NCBI GenBank assembly: GCA_002837415.1
Contig: PJCV01000001.1
Location: 62,001-126,000 of the forward strand
Origin: Actinomycetales bacterium SN12
GTDB lineage: Bacteria; Actinomycetota; Actinomycetes; Actinomycetales; Microbacteriaceae
Length of the DNA: 64,000 nucleotides
Direction: 5' to 3'
Below are positions 54,300 to 63,740 of the stretch, piece by piece (positions within the stretch are counted from its first letter, which is position 1; every line of letters begins with the position of its first letter). The notes under the pieces were generated by a model. The model searched no databases, had not been told where the DNA came from, and saw nothing but the letters and a program-made list of their open reading frames with translations. The translations under genes and the position numbers were made by a program.

Positions 54300-56183
54300 T
54301 CAGTTCTTGTGGCGTGGCTTGCGGGCCGGCCGGTCGTCGCGCGCGTGGTCATCGCGGGAGCCGCGGTCGTCGCGGGAGTAGCCGCGGCTGCCCCGGTCGT
54401 CCCGGTCGTATCCGCCGCGGTCGTCGCGGTCGCGCGGTGCGCGGCGGTTCGGCACGCCGCGGTCGGGGCGGATCTCGATGAGCTTGCCCGAGATGCGGGT
54501 GTCGCGCAGCTTGTCGAGCACGGACGGATCCATGTTCACCGGCAGTTCCACGATCGAGAAGTCCGGCTTGATGGCGATCGCGCCGAAGTCGTCACGGCCG
54601 AGGCCGCCCTCGTTCGCCAGGGCGCCGACGATCTGACGCGGCTCGACGCGGTGACGGCGGCCGACCTCGATGCGGTAGGGCGCGTAGTCGCCGCGGCCGC
54701 GACGCTCCCGCGGAGCCCGGTCGCCCCGGTCGCCGCGGTCGTTGGACCGGTCGCTGCGCTCGCGCGGCGGACGGTTGTCGCGCTCCACCGCGCGAGACAG
54801 CTCGTCGTTCTCGGGGTCGAGCAGCAGCGGCGTCTCACCCTGGGCGACCACCGCCAGCGCCGCGGCGACATCCGCCTCGGGAACGTCGTGGTTGCGCACG
54901 TAGTGCGCGATGATGTCGCGGAACGCCTCGATGCGGCGGGTCTCTTCGAGAGCGGACGTGATGGCGTCGTCGAAGCGGGCGAGACGGGTGGTGTTCACGT
55001 CTTCGGTGGTCGGCAGCTGCATCTGGGCCGGCGCCTGGCGCGTGGCCTTCTCGATGTGCTTGAGCAGGTAGCGCTCGCGCGGGGTGATGAAGCTGATCGC
55101 GTCTCCGGTGCGGCCGGCGCGGCCGGTGCGTCCGATGCGGTGCACGTACGACTCGGTGTCGGTGGGGATGTCGAAGTTGACGACGTGGCTGATGCGCTCC
55201 ACGTCGAGGCCGCGCGCGGCGACATCCGTGGCGACGAGGATGTCGAGCTTGCCGTCCTTGAGCTGGTTGACGCTGCGCTCACGCTGCACCTGCGGCACGT
55301 CGCCGTTGATGGCGGCGGCGGAGTAGCCGCGGGCGCGCAGCTTCTCGGCCAGGGTCTCCGTCTCGTTCTTCGTGCGGACGAAGACGATCATCCCGTCGAA
55401 GTTCTCGATCTCGAGGATGCGGGTCAGGGCATCCACCTTCTGCGCGTACGAGACGACGAGGTAGCGCTGAGTGATGTTCGTGTTGGTCGCGGTCTTCGAC
55501 TTGACCGTGATCTCCTCGGGGTCGCGCAGGTACTGCTGCGCGAGCCGGCGGATGCTGGCGGGCATGGTCGCCGAGAACAGGGCGACCTGCTTCTCCTCCG
55601 GCGTCTGGGCGAGGATCTGCTCGACGTCCTCGGCGAAGCCCATCTTCAGCATCTCGTCGGCCTCATCCAGCACGAGGTACTTCAGTTCGGAGAGGTCGAG
55701 GGTGCCCTTCGCCAGGTGATCCATGATGCGACCCGGGGTGCCGACGACGACATCCACGCCCCGGCGCAGCGCCGACAGCTGCACGCCGTAGCCCTGCCCG
55801 CCGTAGACGGGCAGCACGTGCACGCCCTTCATCTTCGTGGAGTACGCCTCGAACGCCTCGCACACCTGCAGCGCCAGCTCGCGGGTGGGAGCGAGCACGA
55901 GTGCCTGCGGGGTCTTCTGGCCGGGCTCGAGGCGCTCGAGCACGGGGAGTGCGAATGCCGCGGTCTTGCCGGTTCCGGTCTGCGCCATGCCGACCACGTC
56001 GCGGCCGCGCAGCAGAGTGGGGATGGTCGCCGCCTGGATGGGGGAGGGCGTCTCGTAGCCCAGATCCTTGATCGCCTTGAGCAGCGATCCGGTGATGCCC
56101 AGCTCCTCGAATCCGGGAGAGGTCACGATCTCGTCGGAGGTCGCGGGCGCGTCGGGTGCAGGGGCGATGTCGTCGGCAGTCAC
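54300..56183 (-). CDS. DEAD-box ATP-dependent RNA helicase
   Basis: A 627-residue helicase for RNA structure remodelling, similar to CsdA/DeaD. The motifs are Q (GFEELGITGSLLKAI...SPIQAATIP), Walker A AQTGTGKT near 63-70, PTRELALQ, DEADEM (near 174), SAT and HRIGRTGRAG (near 350). After the core come a helical linker, a DbpA/CsdA-type RNA-binding domain (YRIEVGRRHRVEPRQIVGAL) and a long low-complexity tail rich in R, D and G (DRDDRGGYDRDDRGSRGYS). The GTG start follows a TATCGT box by 6 nt. Confidence 0.95.
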   Translation of the reverse strand: MTADDIAPAPDAPATSDEIVTSPGFEELGITGSLLKAIKDLGYETPSPIQAATIPTLLRGRDVVGMAQTGTGKTAAFALPVLERLEPGQKTPQALVLAPTRELALQVCEAFEAYSTKMKGVHVLPVYGGQGYGVQLSALRRGVDVVVGTPGRIMDHLAKGTLDLSELKYLVLDEADEMLKMGFAEDVEQILAQTPEEKQVALFSATMPASIRRLAQQYLRDPEEITVKSKTATNTNITQRYLVVSYAQKVDALTRILEIENFDGMIVFVRTKNETETLAEKLRARGYSAAAINGDVPQVQRERSVNQLKDGKLDILVATDVAARGLDVERISHVVNFDIPTDTESYVHRIGRTGRAGRTGDAISFITPRERYLLKHIEKATRQAPAQMQLPTTEDVNTTRLARFDDAITSALEETRRIEAFRDIIAHYVRNHDVPEADVAAALAVVAQGETPLLLDPENDELSRAVERDNRPPRERSDRSNDRGDRGDRAPRERRGRGDYAPYRIEVGRRHRVEPRQIVGALANEGGLGRDDFGAIAIKPDFSIVELPVNMDPSVLDKLRDTRISGKLIEIRPDRGVPNRRAPRDRDDRGGYDRDDRGSRGYSRDDRGSRDDHARDDRPARKPRHKN

Positions 56184-56189
56184 CTGTCA

Positions 56190-56195
56190 ACGATA
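56190..56195 (-). promoter_or_regulatory. -10 box (TATCGT) of the DEAD-box helicase gene
   Basis: On the minus strand TATCGT ends 6 nt before the GTG at 56183. It lies in the 41-base gap after the acyl-CoA ligase stop. Confidence 0.5.
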
Positions 56196-56224
56196 GTGGG
56201 TGCGGATGTGAGAGTGCTGGCCAC

Positions 56225-57925
56225 TCAGCTGCCCGAGGTCAGCGCCAGCAGGCGCTCCTTCACCTCGCGGCGCAGCACCTTGCCGATCAGCGACGTCGGC
56301 AGCTCGTCGACGACGAAGAGTCGCCGCGGCACCTTGTACGGGGTGAGGATGCCGCGGACGAAGGCGCGGATCGCCTCGACGTCGATGTCCTTGCCGTCCT
56401 CCACGACGATCGCCGCGACGACCTCCTCGCCGGAGCGGTCGCTGGGCAGGCCCACCACGGCTGCGTCGATGACATCCGGATGCTGGCGCAGGGCGCCCTC
56501 GACCTCGGTCGGCGCCACATTGAAGCCGCCCGTGATGATGAGCTCCTTGATGCGGTCGACGATGCGCACGAACCCGGCGTCGTCGATCGTGACGATGTCG
56601 CCGGTGCGGAACCAGCCGTCGACGAACACCGCCTCGGTCTCCTCCGGCTTGCCGTAGTAGCCGGAGAACACCTGAGGGCCGCGCACGATCAGCTCGCCGG
56701 CAGAGCCGGCAGGCACGTCGACGGTCGGGTTCTCGGGGTCGACGACGCGGCACTCGGTTCCCGGCAGCGGCAGGCCGACTGTGCCGGCCACGCGATGGCC
56801 GGCGACCGGGTTGGCCATCAGCACGGGGGAGCACTCGCTCAGACCGTAGCCCTCGACGAGGTAGCCGCCGGTGGCCTCCTCGAAGGGCACCACGAGCTGG
56901 TGCGACAGTGCCATCGCACCGGAGATCGCGACCTCGGTGCCGGCGAGGGAGACGCCCTTCTCCTTCGCCGCGGCCAGCAGCCGCTCGGCGATCGGCGGCA
57001 CCAGGGGCAGGAAGGTCGCCGGGTGCTTCTTGGCGACCTGCAGAACGAGGTCGGGTTCGAACTTCGGGAAGAGCACGAGCCGCGCACCCATCGACATGGC
57101 GAAGGTGAGGCACAGCGTGAGTCCGTACGCGTGGAACATGGGCAGCACGGCGTACACGACGCAGCCGTCGCCTCGTGTGATCGACGGCACCCACGCCCGC
57201 GCCTGCGCGGCGTTGGCGAGCAGGTTGCGGTGGGTGAGCGAGGCGCCCTTGGGCGTGCCCGTGGTGCCGGAGGTGTACTGGATGATCGCGAGGTCGTCGG
57301 TGCCGGGTCGCGGGTGCGATGCCGGCAGCGGTGCCGACTCCACGAGCGAGTCCCAGCTGATCGCCCCGCGCACCTTCGCGGTCAGCGCGGCACGCGACTC
57401 GCGGGCCTTCGCGATCGGCAGTCTCAGCATCAGCTGCATTCTGCGCGGCATGGCCGTCGTCACGTCGACCGAGATCAGGCTCTTGACCGCCAGATCGGCG
57501 GGGAACGCCTGGACGGTCTCGACGACCTTGCTCCAGACGATGGCGTGCCTGGCGCCGTGGTCTTCGAACTGCTTGCGCAGCTCTCGGGGCGTGTAGAGTG
57601 GGTTGTGCTCGATCACCACAGCACCGAGACGAAGCACGGCGTAGAAGGCGACGATGTGCTGCGGGCAGTTCGGCAGGACGATGGCCACCGGGTCGCCCGG
57701 GCCCACACCGAGATCGCGCAGCCCGGCGGCGGCGCGCTCGATGGCATCCTGCATCTCGCGGTAGGTCGTCTCGCGTCCGAAGAACTGCAGCGCCGGGGCG
57801 TCCGGGTAGTCGCGCACCGAGGCCTCGACGATGTCGATCAGCGAACCGGTCACCTCGGGAAGGTCCTGCGGGACCCCTTCGGCATAGCTGGCGGTCCATG
57901 GGCGAGGAGGAGCGAACTCGGTCAC
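56225..57925 (-). CDS. Long-chain fatty-acid-CoA ligase (AMP-binding)
   Basis: An ANL-superfamily enzyme that activates a fatty acid to acyl-AMP then acyl-CoA. The 566-residue protein has the P-loop YTSGTTGTPKGASLTHRN (near 221-238), YGLSECSPV (near 357), the conserved D in DGWFRTGDIV (near 432), the hinge VDRIKELIITGGFNVAPTEVE and the terminal catalytic lysine in LPTSLIGKVLRREV. The tight start match (TAAGCT, 7 nt, GTG) favours 57925 over a longer frame. Substrate chain length is not readable from the sequence. It diverges from gatC and lies upstream of the helicase on the same strand. Confidence 0.93.
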   Translation of the reverse strand: MTEFAPPRPWTASYAEGVPQDLPEVTGSLIDIVEASVRDYPDAPALQFFGRETTYREMQDAIERAAAGLRDLGVGPGDPVAIVLPNCPQHIVAFYAVLRLGAVVIEHNPLYTPRELRKQFEDHGARHAIVWSKVVETVQAFPADLAVKSLISVDVTTAMPRRMQLMLRLPIAKARESRAALTAKVRGAISWDSLVESAPLPASHPRPGTDDLAIIQYTSGTTGTPKGASLTHRNLLANAAQARAWVPSITRGDGCVVYAVLPMFHAYGLTLCLTFAMSMGARLVLFPKFEPDLVLQVAKKHPATFLPLVPPIAERLLAAAKEKGVSLAGTEVAISGAMALSHQLVVPFEEATGGYLVEGYGLSECSPVLMANPVAGHRVAGTVGLPLPGTECRVVDPENPTVDVPAGSAGELIVRGPQVFSGYYGKPEETEAVFVDGWFRTGDIVTIDDAGFVRIVDRIKELIITGGFNVAPTEVEGALRQHPDVIDAAVVGLPSDRSGEEVVAAIVVEDGKDIDVEAIRAFVRGILTPYKVPRRLFVVDELPTSLIGKVLRREVKERLLALTSGS

Positions 57926-57932
57926 GCGTCTC

Positions 57933-57938
57933 AGCTTA
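57933..57938 (-). promoter_or_regulatory. -10 box (TAAGCT) of the acyl-CoA ligase gene
   Basis: On the minus strand TAAGCT ends 7 nt before the GTG: leaderless spacing. It lies only 24 bases from the gatC -10 box, back to back. Confidence 0.55.
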
Positions 57939-57961
57939 CGTGTGCGCGGGTCGCGCTCTCG

Positions 57962-57967
57962 TAGACT
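57962..57967 (+). promoter_or_regulatory. -10 box (TAGACT) of gatCAB
   Basis: CTCGTAGACT with 6 nt to the GTG at 57974. Same motif as mnmA and ligA. Confidence 0.6.
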
Positions 57968-57973
57968 GGTGTG

Positions 57974-58273
57974 GTGTCTGAAATCACCCCTGATCTTGTG
58001 CGCCATCTCGGCGTGCTCGCGCGCATCCAGCTCTCCGACGGCGAGGTGACTCAGCTGACCGGTCAGCTCGACGCCATCGTCGACAACATCGCCAAGGTGG
58101 CGCAGGTCGCCACGCCTGACGTCGCCGCCACGAGCCACCCGATCGCGATGAGCAACGTCTACCGCCCCGACGAGGTGGGCCAGCCTCTCACGCTCGAGCA
58201 GGTGCTGCAGAACGCCCCGGATGCCGCCGATGGCCGCTTCCGCGTGACCGCGATCCTGGGAGAAGAGCAGTGA
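57974..58273 (+). CDS. gatC: Asp/Glu-tRNA amidotransferase subunit C
   Basis: GatC is the small subunit that holds GatA and GatB together. The 99-residue protein shows the family pattern [34 protein letters not shown] and the C-terminal [30 protein letters not shown] one codon earlier (57971) is possible, but the -10 spacing favours 57974. The stop overlaps the gatA start, so translation is coupled. Confidence 0.96.
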   Translation: MSEITPDLVRHLGVLARIQLSDGEVTQLTGQLDAIVDNIAKVAQVATPDVAATSHPIAMSNVYRPDEVGQPLTLEQVLQNAPDAADGRFRVTAILGEEQ

Positions 58274-59808
58274 GCGACATCATCCGACTGACCGCCGCCG
58301 AGCTCGGCGAGAAGATCTCCACGGGCGAGATCTCCAGCGTCGAGGCCACTCAGGCGCATCTCGACCGCATCGCCGCCGTCGACGGAGACGTGCACGCATT
58401 CCTGCACGTGAACGAGCACGCACTCGCGGCGGCCGCCGAGGTTGACGCGCGCCGTGCGGCGGGGGAGCAGCTCGGCCCGATCGCCGGCGTCCCGCTCGCG
58501 GTCAAGGATGTGCTCGTCACCACCGACATGCCCTCCACGAGCGGCTCGAAGATCCTCGAGGGCTACATGTCGCCCTTCGACGCCACCGTCGTGGCGCGCT
58601 CTCGAGCGGCCGGCCTGGTGCCGCTCGGCAAGACGAACATGGACGAGTTCGCCATGGGCTCGTCGACGGAGTTCTCCGCCTACGGTCCGACCCGCAACCC
58701 GTGGGACCTCGACCGCATCCCTGGGGGCTCCGGCGGCGGCTCGGCAGCTGCCGTCGCGGCCTTCGAGGCACCGCTCGCACTCGGCTCCGACACCGGCGGA
58801 TCGATCCGCCAGCCCGCCCACGTCACCGGCACCGTCGGCATCAAGCCCACGTACGGCGGCGTCAGCCGCTATGGCGCGATCGCGCTGGCATCCAGCCTCG
58901 ACCAGGTCGGACCGGTGACCCGAACCGTCCTCGACGCCGGGCTGCTGCACGATGTGATCGGCGGTCACGACCCGCAGGACTCGACCTCGCTCGCGCAGGA
59001 ATGGCCGTCGTTCGCGGCGGCAGCGCGCGAGGGCGCCACCGGTCAGGTGCTCAAGGGGCTCAGGGTGGGCGTGATCAAGGAGCTGCCTGACTCCGGCTTC
59101 CAGGCCGGCGTCGCGGCGTCGTTCCGCGAGTCGCTGGCCGTCATGGAGGCGCAGGGCGCGGAGATCGTCGAGATCTCGGCCCCGCACTTCGAGTACGGCG
59201 TCGCCGCGTACTACCTGATCCTGCCCGCGGAGGCGTCGAGCAACCTCGCCAAGTTCGACTCGGTGCGCTTCGGTCTGCGCGTCACCCCCGACGGCAACCC
59301 GACGGTCGAGGACGTCATGTCCGCGACGCGCGACGCCGGCTTCGGTCCTGAGGTCAAGCGGCGCATCATCCTCGGCACCTACGCTCTGTCCGCCGGCTAC
59401 TACGACGCGTACTACGGCAGCGCGCAGAAGGTGCGCACGCTCATCCAGCAGGACTTCGACGCCGCCTTCGCGCAGGTCGACGTGATCGCCACGCCCTCGG
59501 CGCCCACGACGGCGTTCCGCATCGGCGAGAAGGTCGACGACCCACTGCAGATGTACCTGAACGACCTGACGACGATCCCCGCGAACCTCGCCGGTGTGCC
59601 GGGCATCTCGATCCCCTCGGGCGTGGCAGCCGAAGACGGTCTTCCCGTCGGCATCCAGTTCCTCGCGCCTGCGCACGAGGACGCTCGTCTGTACCGCGTC
59701 GGCGCCGCTCTCGAGGCCGCGCTGGTCGATTCGTGGGGTGCGCCGCTGCTGTCGAAGGCGCCCGCCCTTCGACAGGCTCAGGGACCCAAGCAGGGAGGAA
59801 CCCGCTGA
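58270..59808 (+). CDS. gatA: Asp/Glu-tRNA amidotransferase subunit A
   Basis: GatA is the amidase subunit that releases ammonia from glutamine for amidation of Glu-tRNA(Gln) or Asp-tRNA(Asn). The 512-residue amidase has the Ser-Ser-Lys triad: Lys near 78 ([10 protein letters not shown]), Ser near 155 ([12 protein letters not shown]) and Ser near 178 ([12 protein letters not shown]). The last residues [13 protein letters not shown] are not family sequence; they come from a REP-like element at 59764-59786 read through near the 3' end. Its stop overlaps the gatB ATG by one base. Confidence 0.96.
   Translation: MSDIIRLTAAELGEKISTGEISSVEATQAHLDRIAAVDGDVHAFLHVNEHALAAAAEVDARRAAGEQLGPIAGVPLAVKDVLVTTDMPSTSGSKILEGYMSPFDATVVARSRAAGLVPLGKTNMDEFAMGSSTEFSAYGPTRNPWDLDRIPGGSGGGSAAAVAAFEAPLALGSDTGGSIRQPAHVTGTVGIKPTYGGVSRYGAIALASSLDQVGPVTRTVLDAGLLHDVIGGHDPQDSTSLAQEWPSFAAAAREGATGQVLKGLRVGVIKELPDSGFQAGVAASFRESLAVMEAQGAEIVEISAPHFEYGVAAYYLILPAEASSNLAKFDSVRFGLRVTPDGNPTVEDVMSATRDAGFGPEVKRRIILGTYALSAGYYDAYYGSAQKVRTLIQQDFDAAFAQVDVIATPSAPTTAFRIGEKVDDPLQMYLNDLTTIPANLAGVPGISIPSGVAAEDGLPVGIQFLAPAHEDARLYRVGAALEAALVDSWGAPLLSKAPALRQAQGPKQGGTR
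59764..59786 (+). repeat. REP-like element copy inside gatA
   Basis: GCCCTTCGACAGGCTCAGGG plus ACC, forming the GatA C-terminal LRQAQGP tail. It is the partner of the copy in trmD. I know this element (CCTTCGACAGGCTCAGGGACC type) as a repeat in Micrococcales genomes. Confidence 0.8.
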
Positions 59809-61322
59809 TGGCAACCGCCAAGCTCATGGACTTCGACAAGGCCCTCGAGATGTTCGAGCCGGTGCTCGGCTTCGAGGTGCACGTCGAGCTGAACACCCGC
59901 ACCAAGATGTTCTCGGATGCCCCGAACCCGGCGAACGACGAGTTCCACGGCGCCGAGCCGAACACGCTCATCGCCCCCGTCGACCTCGGCCTGCCGGGAT
60001 CGCTGCCTGTGGTCAACGCGACCGCGGTGCGCTCGTCGATCAGCCTGGGCCTGGCGCTCGGCTGCTCGATCGCCGAGTCCAGCCGCTTCGCGCGGAAGAA
60101 CTACTTCTACCCGGACCTGGGTAAGAACTACCAGATCTCGCAGTACGACGAGCCGATCGCGTTCGAGGGGTCGGTCGAGGTCGAGCTCGAGGACGGCACT
60201 CTGGTGACGATCCCCGTCGAGCGCGCGCACATGGAGGAGGACGCCGGCAAGCTCACCCACATGGGCGGAGCCACCGGCCGCATCCAGGGTGCCGAGTACT
60301 CGCTGGTGGACTACAACCGCGCCGGTGTCCCGCTCGTGGAGATCGTCACCAAGCCGATCTTCGGCGCCGAGCACCGTGCCCCCGAGTATGCGAAGGCGTA
60401 CATCGCCGCGATCCGCGACATCGTGCGCGGCCTCGGCATCTCGGAGGCGCGTCTCGAGCGCGGCAACCTGCGCTGCGACGCGAACGTGTCGCTGCGCCCC
60501 CGTGGCCAGGAGAAGCTCGGCACCCGCACCGAGACGAAGAACGTCAACTCGATGCGCTCGGTCGAGCGGGCCGTGCGCTACGAGATCCAGCGCCAGGCCG
60601 CAATCCTCGCCGACGGCGGGACGATCATCCAGGAGACGCGTCACTGGCACGAGGACACCGGCACCACATCGCCGGGCCGTCCGAAGTCGGATGCCGACGA
60701 CTACCGCTACTTCCCGGAGCCCGACCTGCTGCCCGTGCAGCCGTCGCGCGAGCTCGTGGAGGAGCTGCGGGCCGCGCTGCCGGAGCAGCCGCTGGCGCGG
60801 CGCCGTCGCCTGAAGGCCGACTGGGGCTTCACAGACCTGGAGTTCCAGGACGTGCGCAACGGCGGTCTGATCGACGAGGTCGAGGCGACGATCGCGGCCG
60901 GTGCCGCACCGGCCGCTGCGCGCAAGTGGTGGACGGGTGAGATCACGCGCATCGCGAACGCGCAGGAGCGGGAGGCCCCTGGTCTCGTCTCGCCCGCCGA
61001 TGTCGCGGCTCTGCAGGGACTGGTGGATGCCGGCACGCTGACCGACAAGCTCGCCCGTCAGGTGCTCGAGGGCGTCATCGCCGGCGAGGGATCGCCGCAG
61101 CAGGTCGTCGACTCGCGCGGCCTGGCCGTCGTCTCGGACGACGGCGCGCTGATCGCCGCGATCGACGACGCGTTCGCCGCGCAGCCGGATGTGCTGGCGA
61201 AGATCAAGGATGGCAAGGTCCAGGCGGCGGGCGCTGTGATCGGCGCCGTGATGAAGGCGATGAAGGGTCAGGCCGACGCTGCGCGCGTGCGCGAGCTGAT
61301 CCTCGAGCGCGCCGCACAGTGA
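59808..61322 (+). CDS. gatB: Asp/Glu-tRNA amidotransferase subunit B
   Basis: GatB recognises the misacylated tRNA and phosphorylates the acyl group. The 504-residue protein has the catalytic core with [48 protein letters not shown] and the YADTNV-like region [20 protein letters not shown]. The C-terminal YqeY-like tail domain has [20 protein letters not shown] near 425-444. The ATG at 59808 has GGGAGGAAC upstream. It ends the operon before the hairpin at 61329. Confidence 0.97.
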   Translation: MATAKLMDFDKALEMFEPVLGFEVHVELNTRTKMFSDAPNPANDEFHGAEPNTLIAPVDLGLPGSLPVVNATAVRSSISLGLALGCSIAESSRFARKNYFYPDLGKNYQISQYDEPIAFEGSVEVELEDGTLVTIPVERAHMEEDAGKLTHMGGATGRIQGAEYSLVDYNRAGVPLVEIVTKPIFGAEHRAPEYAKAYIAAIRDIVRGLGISEARLERGNLRCDANVSLRPRGQEKLGTRTETKNVNSMRSVERAVRYEIQRQAAILADGGTIIQETRHWHEDTGTTSPGRPKSDADDYRYFPEPDLLPVQPSRELVEELRAALPEQPLARRRRLKADWGFTDLEFQDVRNGGLIDEVEATIAAGAAPAAARKWWTGEITRIANAQEREAPGLVSPADVAALQGLVDAGTLTDKLARQVLEGVIAGEGSPQQVVDSRGLAVVSDDGALIAAIDDAFAAQPDVLAKIKDGKVQAAGAVIGAVMKAMKGQADAARVRELILERAAQ

Positions 61323-61328
61323 CCTCTG

Positions 61329-61359
61329 CGGTGCCACCGACGCGATGTCGGTGGCACCG
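61329..61359 (+). terminator. gatCAB terminator
   Basis: A 13-bp stem (61329-61341 with 61347-61359) with a GCGAT loop, 6 bases after the gatB stop. Confidence 0.8.
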
Positions 61360-61361
61360 GA

Positions 61362-61367
61362 CAGGAT
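61362..61367 (+). promoter_or_regulatory. Candidate -10 box (CAGGAT) of dinB
   Basis: CAGGAT ends 6 nt before the dinB ATG. No SOS (LexA) box was recognised nearby. Confidence 0.35.
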
Positions 61368-61373
61368 GGACGC

Positions 61374-62633
61374 ATGGGACGCGGTGACGGATCGGGCCGC
61401 ATCGTCTCGCCCGAGGGCGCTGACGACACGGGCACGGGCATCCTGCATGTCGACATGGATGCCTTCTACGCGGCGGTCGAGGTGCTGTACGACCCGTCGC
61501 TGCGCGGCCTGCCGCTGATCATCGGCGGTCCGGACGGGCGCTCGGTCGTCTCGAGTGCGTCGTACGAGGCGCGACGTTTCGGGGTGCGCAGTGCGATGCC
61601 CGTCGGACAGGCGCTGCGACTCTGCCCGACGGCGCGCGTCGTTCCACCGGACTTCACGCGCTACCGGGCGGTCTCCGCGCAGGTGATGGAGGTCTTCCAG
61701 AGCATCACCCCGCTCGTCGAGCAGCTCTCGATCGATGAGGCGTTCCTCGACGTGCGCGGAGTGCGGCGCCTGTGGGGGAGTCCCGGCGAGATCGCGGCTC
61801 TCATCCGACGACGGGTGCGCGATGAGGTCGGCATCACGTGCAGCGTCGGGGTGGCGGCCACGAAGCACGTCGCGAAGATGGCATCCACCGTCTCCAAGCC
61901 GGACGGGATGCTGGTGGTTCCCGCCTCGCGGACGCAGGAGTTCCTCGATCCGCGACCGGTCGGAGCCATGTGGGGCGTCGGCCCGAAGGCTGCCGAAGCG
62001 CTGCAGCGTCGGGGTATCCGACTCATCCGCGATGTCCGTGAAGCGCCGGCCGAAGCGCTGGAGCGCGCGGTCGGCCCTGCGCTCGGGCAGCGGATGCAGC
62101 ACCTCGCCCGCGGTCTCGATGCCCGCCCTGTCGAGACGGAGCGGGTCGAGAAGAGCATCGGTCACGAGGAGACCTTCGACCGCGACATCGAGGATCGGGA
62201 TCTGCTTCGCTCGGAGCTGCTGCGCCTCTCTGATCGTGTCGGAGCACGCCTGCGCACATCGGGGTGGCATGCCGGAGCGGTGGCGATCAAGATCCGCTTC
62301 GCTGACTTCACCACCCTGAGCCGCACCCTCTCGCTGCCCGAGCCGACCGATGTGGGACAGCGCATCGGCGAGACGGCGACCACGCTGTTCGCCCAGATCG
62401 AGCGCAGGGATCCCGTGCGGCTGGTCGGCGTGCGGGCTGAGAAGCTGCGCCCGGCCGGGACGTCGGCGATGGCGCTGTGGGATGACGATGAAGACCAGCG
62501 TCGCCTGGAAGGCACACTCGACGACGCGCGGGCGAAATTCGGGGTCGGCATGATCACGCGCGCCCGTCACGTCGGAGCAGCGGATCGGCGCGGCACGAGC
62601 GGCGTCGAGCCCCGGCCGTTCGGCCGGGAGTGA
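61374..62633 (+). CDS. dinB: DNA polymerase IV (DinB, Y family)
   Basis: A translesion polymerase. The 419-residue protein has the catalytic LHVDMDAFYAAVEVL (Asp near 26 and 28), the finger/palm ASYEARRFGVRSAMPV, SIDEAFLDVRGV (near 121), GVAATKHVAKMASTVSKP and GVGPKAAEAL HhH motif, with a C-terminal little-finger domain. It lacks an obvious beta-clamp motif of the QL-LF type in the last residues, so clamp binding is not proven. Its ATG is 14 bases after the gatCAB terminator. Confidence 0.94.
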   Translation: MGRGDGSGRIVSPEGADDTGTGILHVDMDAFYAAVEVLYDPSLRGLPLIIGGPDGRSVVSSASYEARRFGVRSAMPVGQALRLCPTARVVPPDFTRYRAVSAQVMEVFQSITPLVEQLSIDEAFLDVRGVRRLWGSPGEIAALIRRRVRDEVGITCSVGVAATKHVAKMASTVSKPDGMLVVPASRTQEFLDPRPVGAMWGVGPKAAEALQRRGIRLIRDVREAPAEALERAVGPALGQRMQHLARGLDARPVETERVEKSIGHEETFDRDIEDRDLLRSELLRLSDRVGARLRTSGWHAGAVAIKIRFADFTTLSRTLSLPEPTDVGQRIGETATTLFAQIERRDPVRLVGVRAEKLRPAGTSAMALWDDDEDQRRLEGTLDDARAKFGVGMITRARHVGAADRRGTSGVEPRPFGRE

Positions 62634-62650
62634 CCGACGGCGCGGTTCGA

Positions 62651-62656
62651 TAGCGT
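62651..62656 (+). promoter_or_regulatory. -10 box (TAGCGT) of the P-loop gene
   Basis: TAGCGT ends 6 nt before the ATG at 62663: leaderless spacing. Confidence 0.5.
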
Positions 62657-62662
62657 GGTGTC

Positions 62663-63247
62663 ATGCCGACAGCCTCTGCCACCGACCCCTTCGGAGAGCG
62701 TCTGAGGGAGGGGACGGCGCGTATCTGCGATGCGGTCACCGCGGTGTCGGCATCGAACCCGGTCGTGGTCATCGACGGTCGCAGCGGTGCCGGCAAGAGC
62801 AGTCTCGCTGCGCGCGTCGCCAGGGCATGGCCGCTGCACACGCCCGTGCAGCTGCTCGCACTCGACTCGGTCTATCCGGGATGGAGCGGGCTCGAACGCG
62901 GCGCGGAGATCGCCCGGGAACAGGTGCTGCGTCCGCATGGGCGCGGTCTGATCGGCATCTGGCGGCGCTGGAACTGGGAGCTGGAGGAAGAGGCCGAGGC
63001 CCATGCCGTCGACCCGGCGCTCGGACTGATCGTCGAAGGCTGCGGTGCGCTGACGCCCGCGACGGCAGCGCTCGCAGACGTCACCGTCTGGGTGGACGGA
63101 CCGCACGAGTCCCGGCGTCGACGCGCGCTCGAACGCGACGGCGACGGCTTCCGCAGCCACTGGGACATGTGGGCAGCGCAGGAGGATGCCCACATCGCAC
63201 GACACGCCCCGCAGCGACTCGCTCAGGTGCAGGTGTCTACGCCGTAG
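62663..63247 (+). CDS. P-loop kinase-like ATP-binding protein
   Basis: A 194-residue P-loop protein. Walker A GRSGAGKSSLAARVA is at residues 39-53, LLALDSVYPGWSGLERG near 70-86, an acidic VEGCGALTP near 121-129 and VTVWVDGPHESRRRRALERDG near 137-157. The layout resembles uridine-kinase/nucleoside-kinase-like or AAA-17 proteins; the true substrate is unknown. It converges with the DUF2017 gene: their reading frames overlap by 11 bases. Confidence 0.8.
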   Translation: MPTASATDPFGERLREGTARICDAVTAVSASNPVVVIDGRSGAGKSSLAARVARAWPLHTPVQLLALDSVYPGWSGLERGAEIAREQVLRPHGRGLIGIWRRWNWELEEEAEAHAVDPALGLIVEGCGALTPATAALADVTVWVDGPHESRRRRALERDGDGFRSHWDMWAAQEDAHIARHAPQRLAQVQVSTP

Positions 63248-63740
63248 ACGCGGCTTCGTCGTCGGCGTCGTCGGCGCGCTGAATCAGGTCATCCAGTCGA
63301 TACCCGAGCCAGTCGTACACGTGGAACCGCGGGTCCTCCGGGTCGTGACGGTCGTCGTGGTCGACGCCGAGGCGCGACGCGACGACCAGCCTGATCGCGG
63401 TGAGGGTGCGCATCCACGGATCGACGTGCGCGGGCGCGATGTCGACGTCGTGAGGGGCGAGAACATCCCGTCCTCCGGCGTGGTCATCGCCATCGTCGAA
63501 CTCGACGAGGTCCTCGCGCATGACGAGGGCGTCCTTGCGGCGGCGGTCGAACAGCTCGTCCCTGGTTCCGCGACGGAACTCGGCAGCTGCGGCGTCATCA
63601 TCGGGGTAGGCGACGGGCGCGAGTCGCGCCAGCGCGGGGTCGGCGCTCGTGCGCGGACCGGCGACGAGCTCGAGGAACTCGTCGATGAGGTGCAGCAGAT
63701 TGCGCCCTTCGATCCAGGCGATCGAGATCGACACGCTCAC
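63237..63740 (-). CDS. DUF2017 domain-containing protein
   Basis: A 167-residue protein of the actinobacterial DUF2017 family. The recognisable parts are [16 protein letters not shown] near 11, [41 protein letters not shown] and [20 protein letters not shown]. It is acidic, with no TM helix. The family lies next to clpS in most actinobacteria; a role in regulated proteolysis is only suggested by that linkage. The GTG at 63740 overlaps the clpS stop (GTGA), so it is translationally coupled behind clpS. Confidence 0.88.
   Translation of the reverse strand: MSVSISIAWIEGRNLLHLIDEFLELVAGPRTSADPALARLAPVAYPDDDAAAAEFRRGTRDELFDRRRKDALVMREDLVEFDDGDDHAGGRDVLAPHDVDIAPAHVDPWMRTLTAIRLVVASRLGVDHDDRHDPEDPRFHVYDWLGYRLDDLIQRADDADDEAASTA

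Noticed and set aside
61360..61373. SOS (LexA) box before dinB
   Set aside because: No CGAAC-N4-GTTCG-like sequence is visible upstream; only a candidate -10 box.
59778..62570. A 930-residue open frame opposite gatB and dinB
   Set aside because: Spans two proven genes on the other strand and a terminator; no motif, biased composition. Not a gene.
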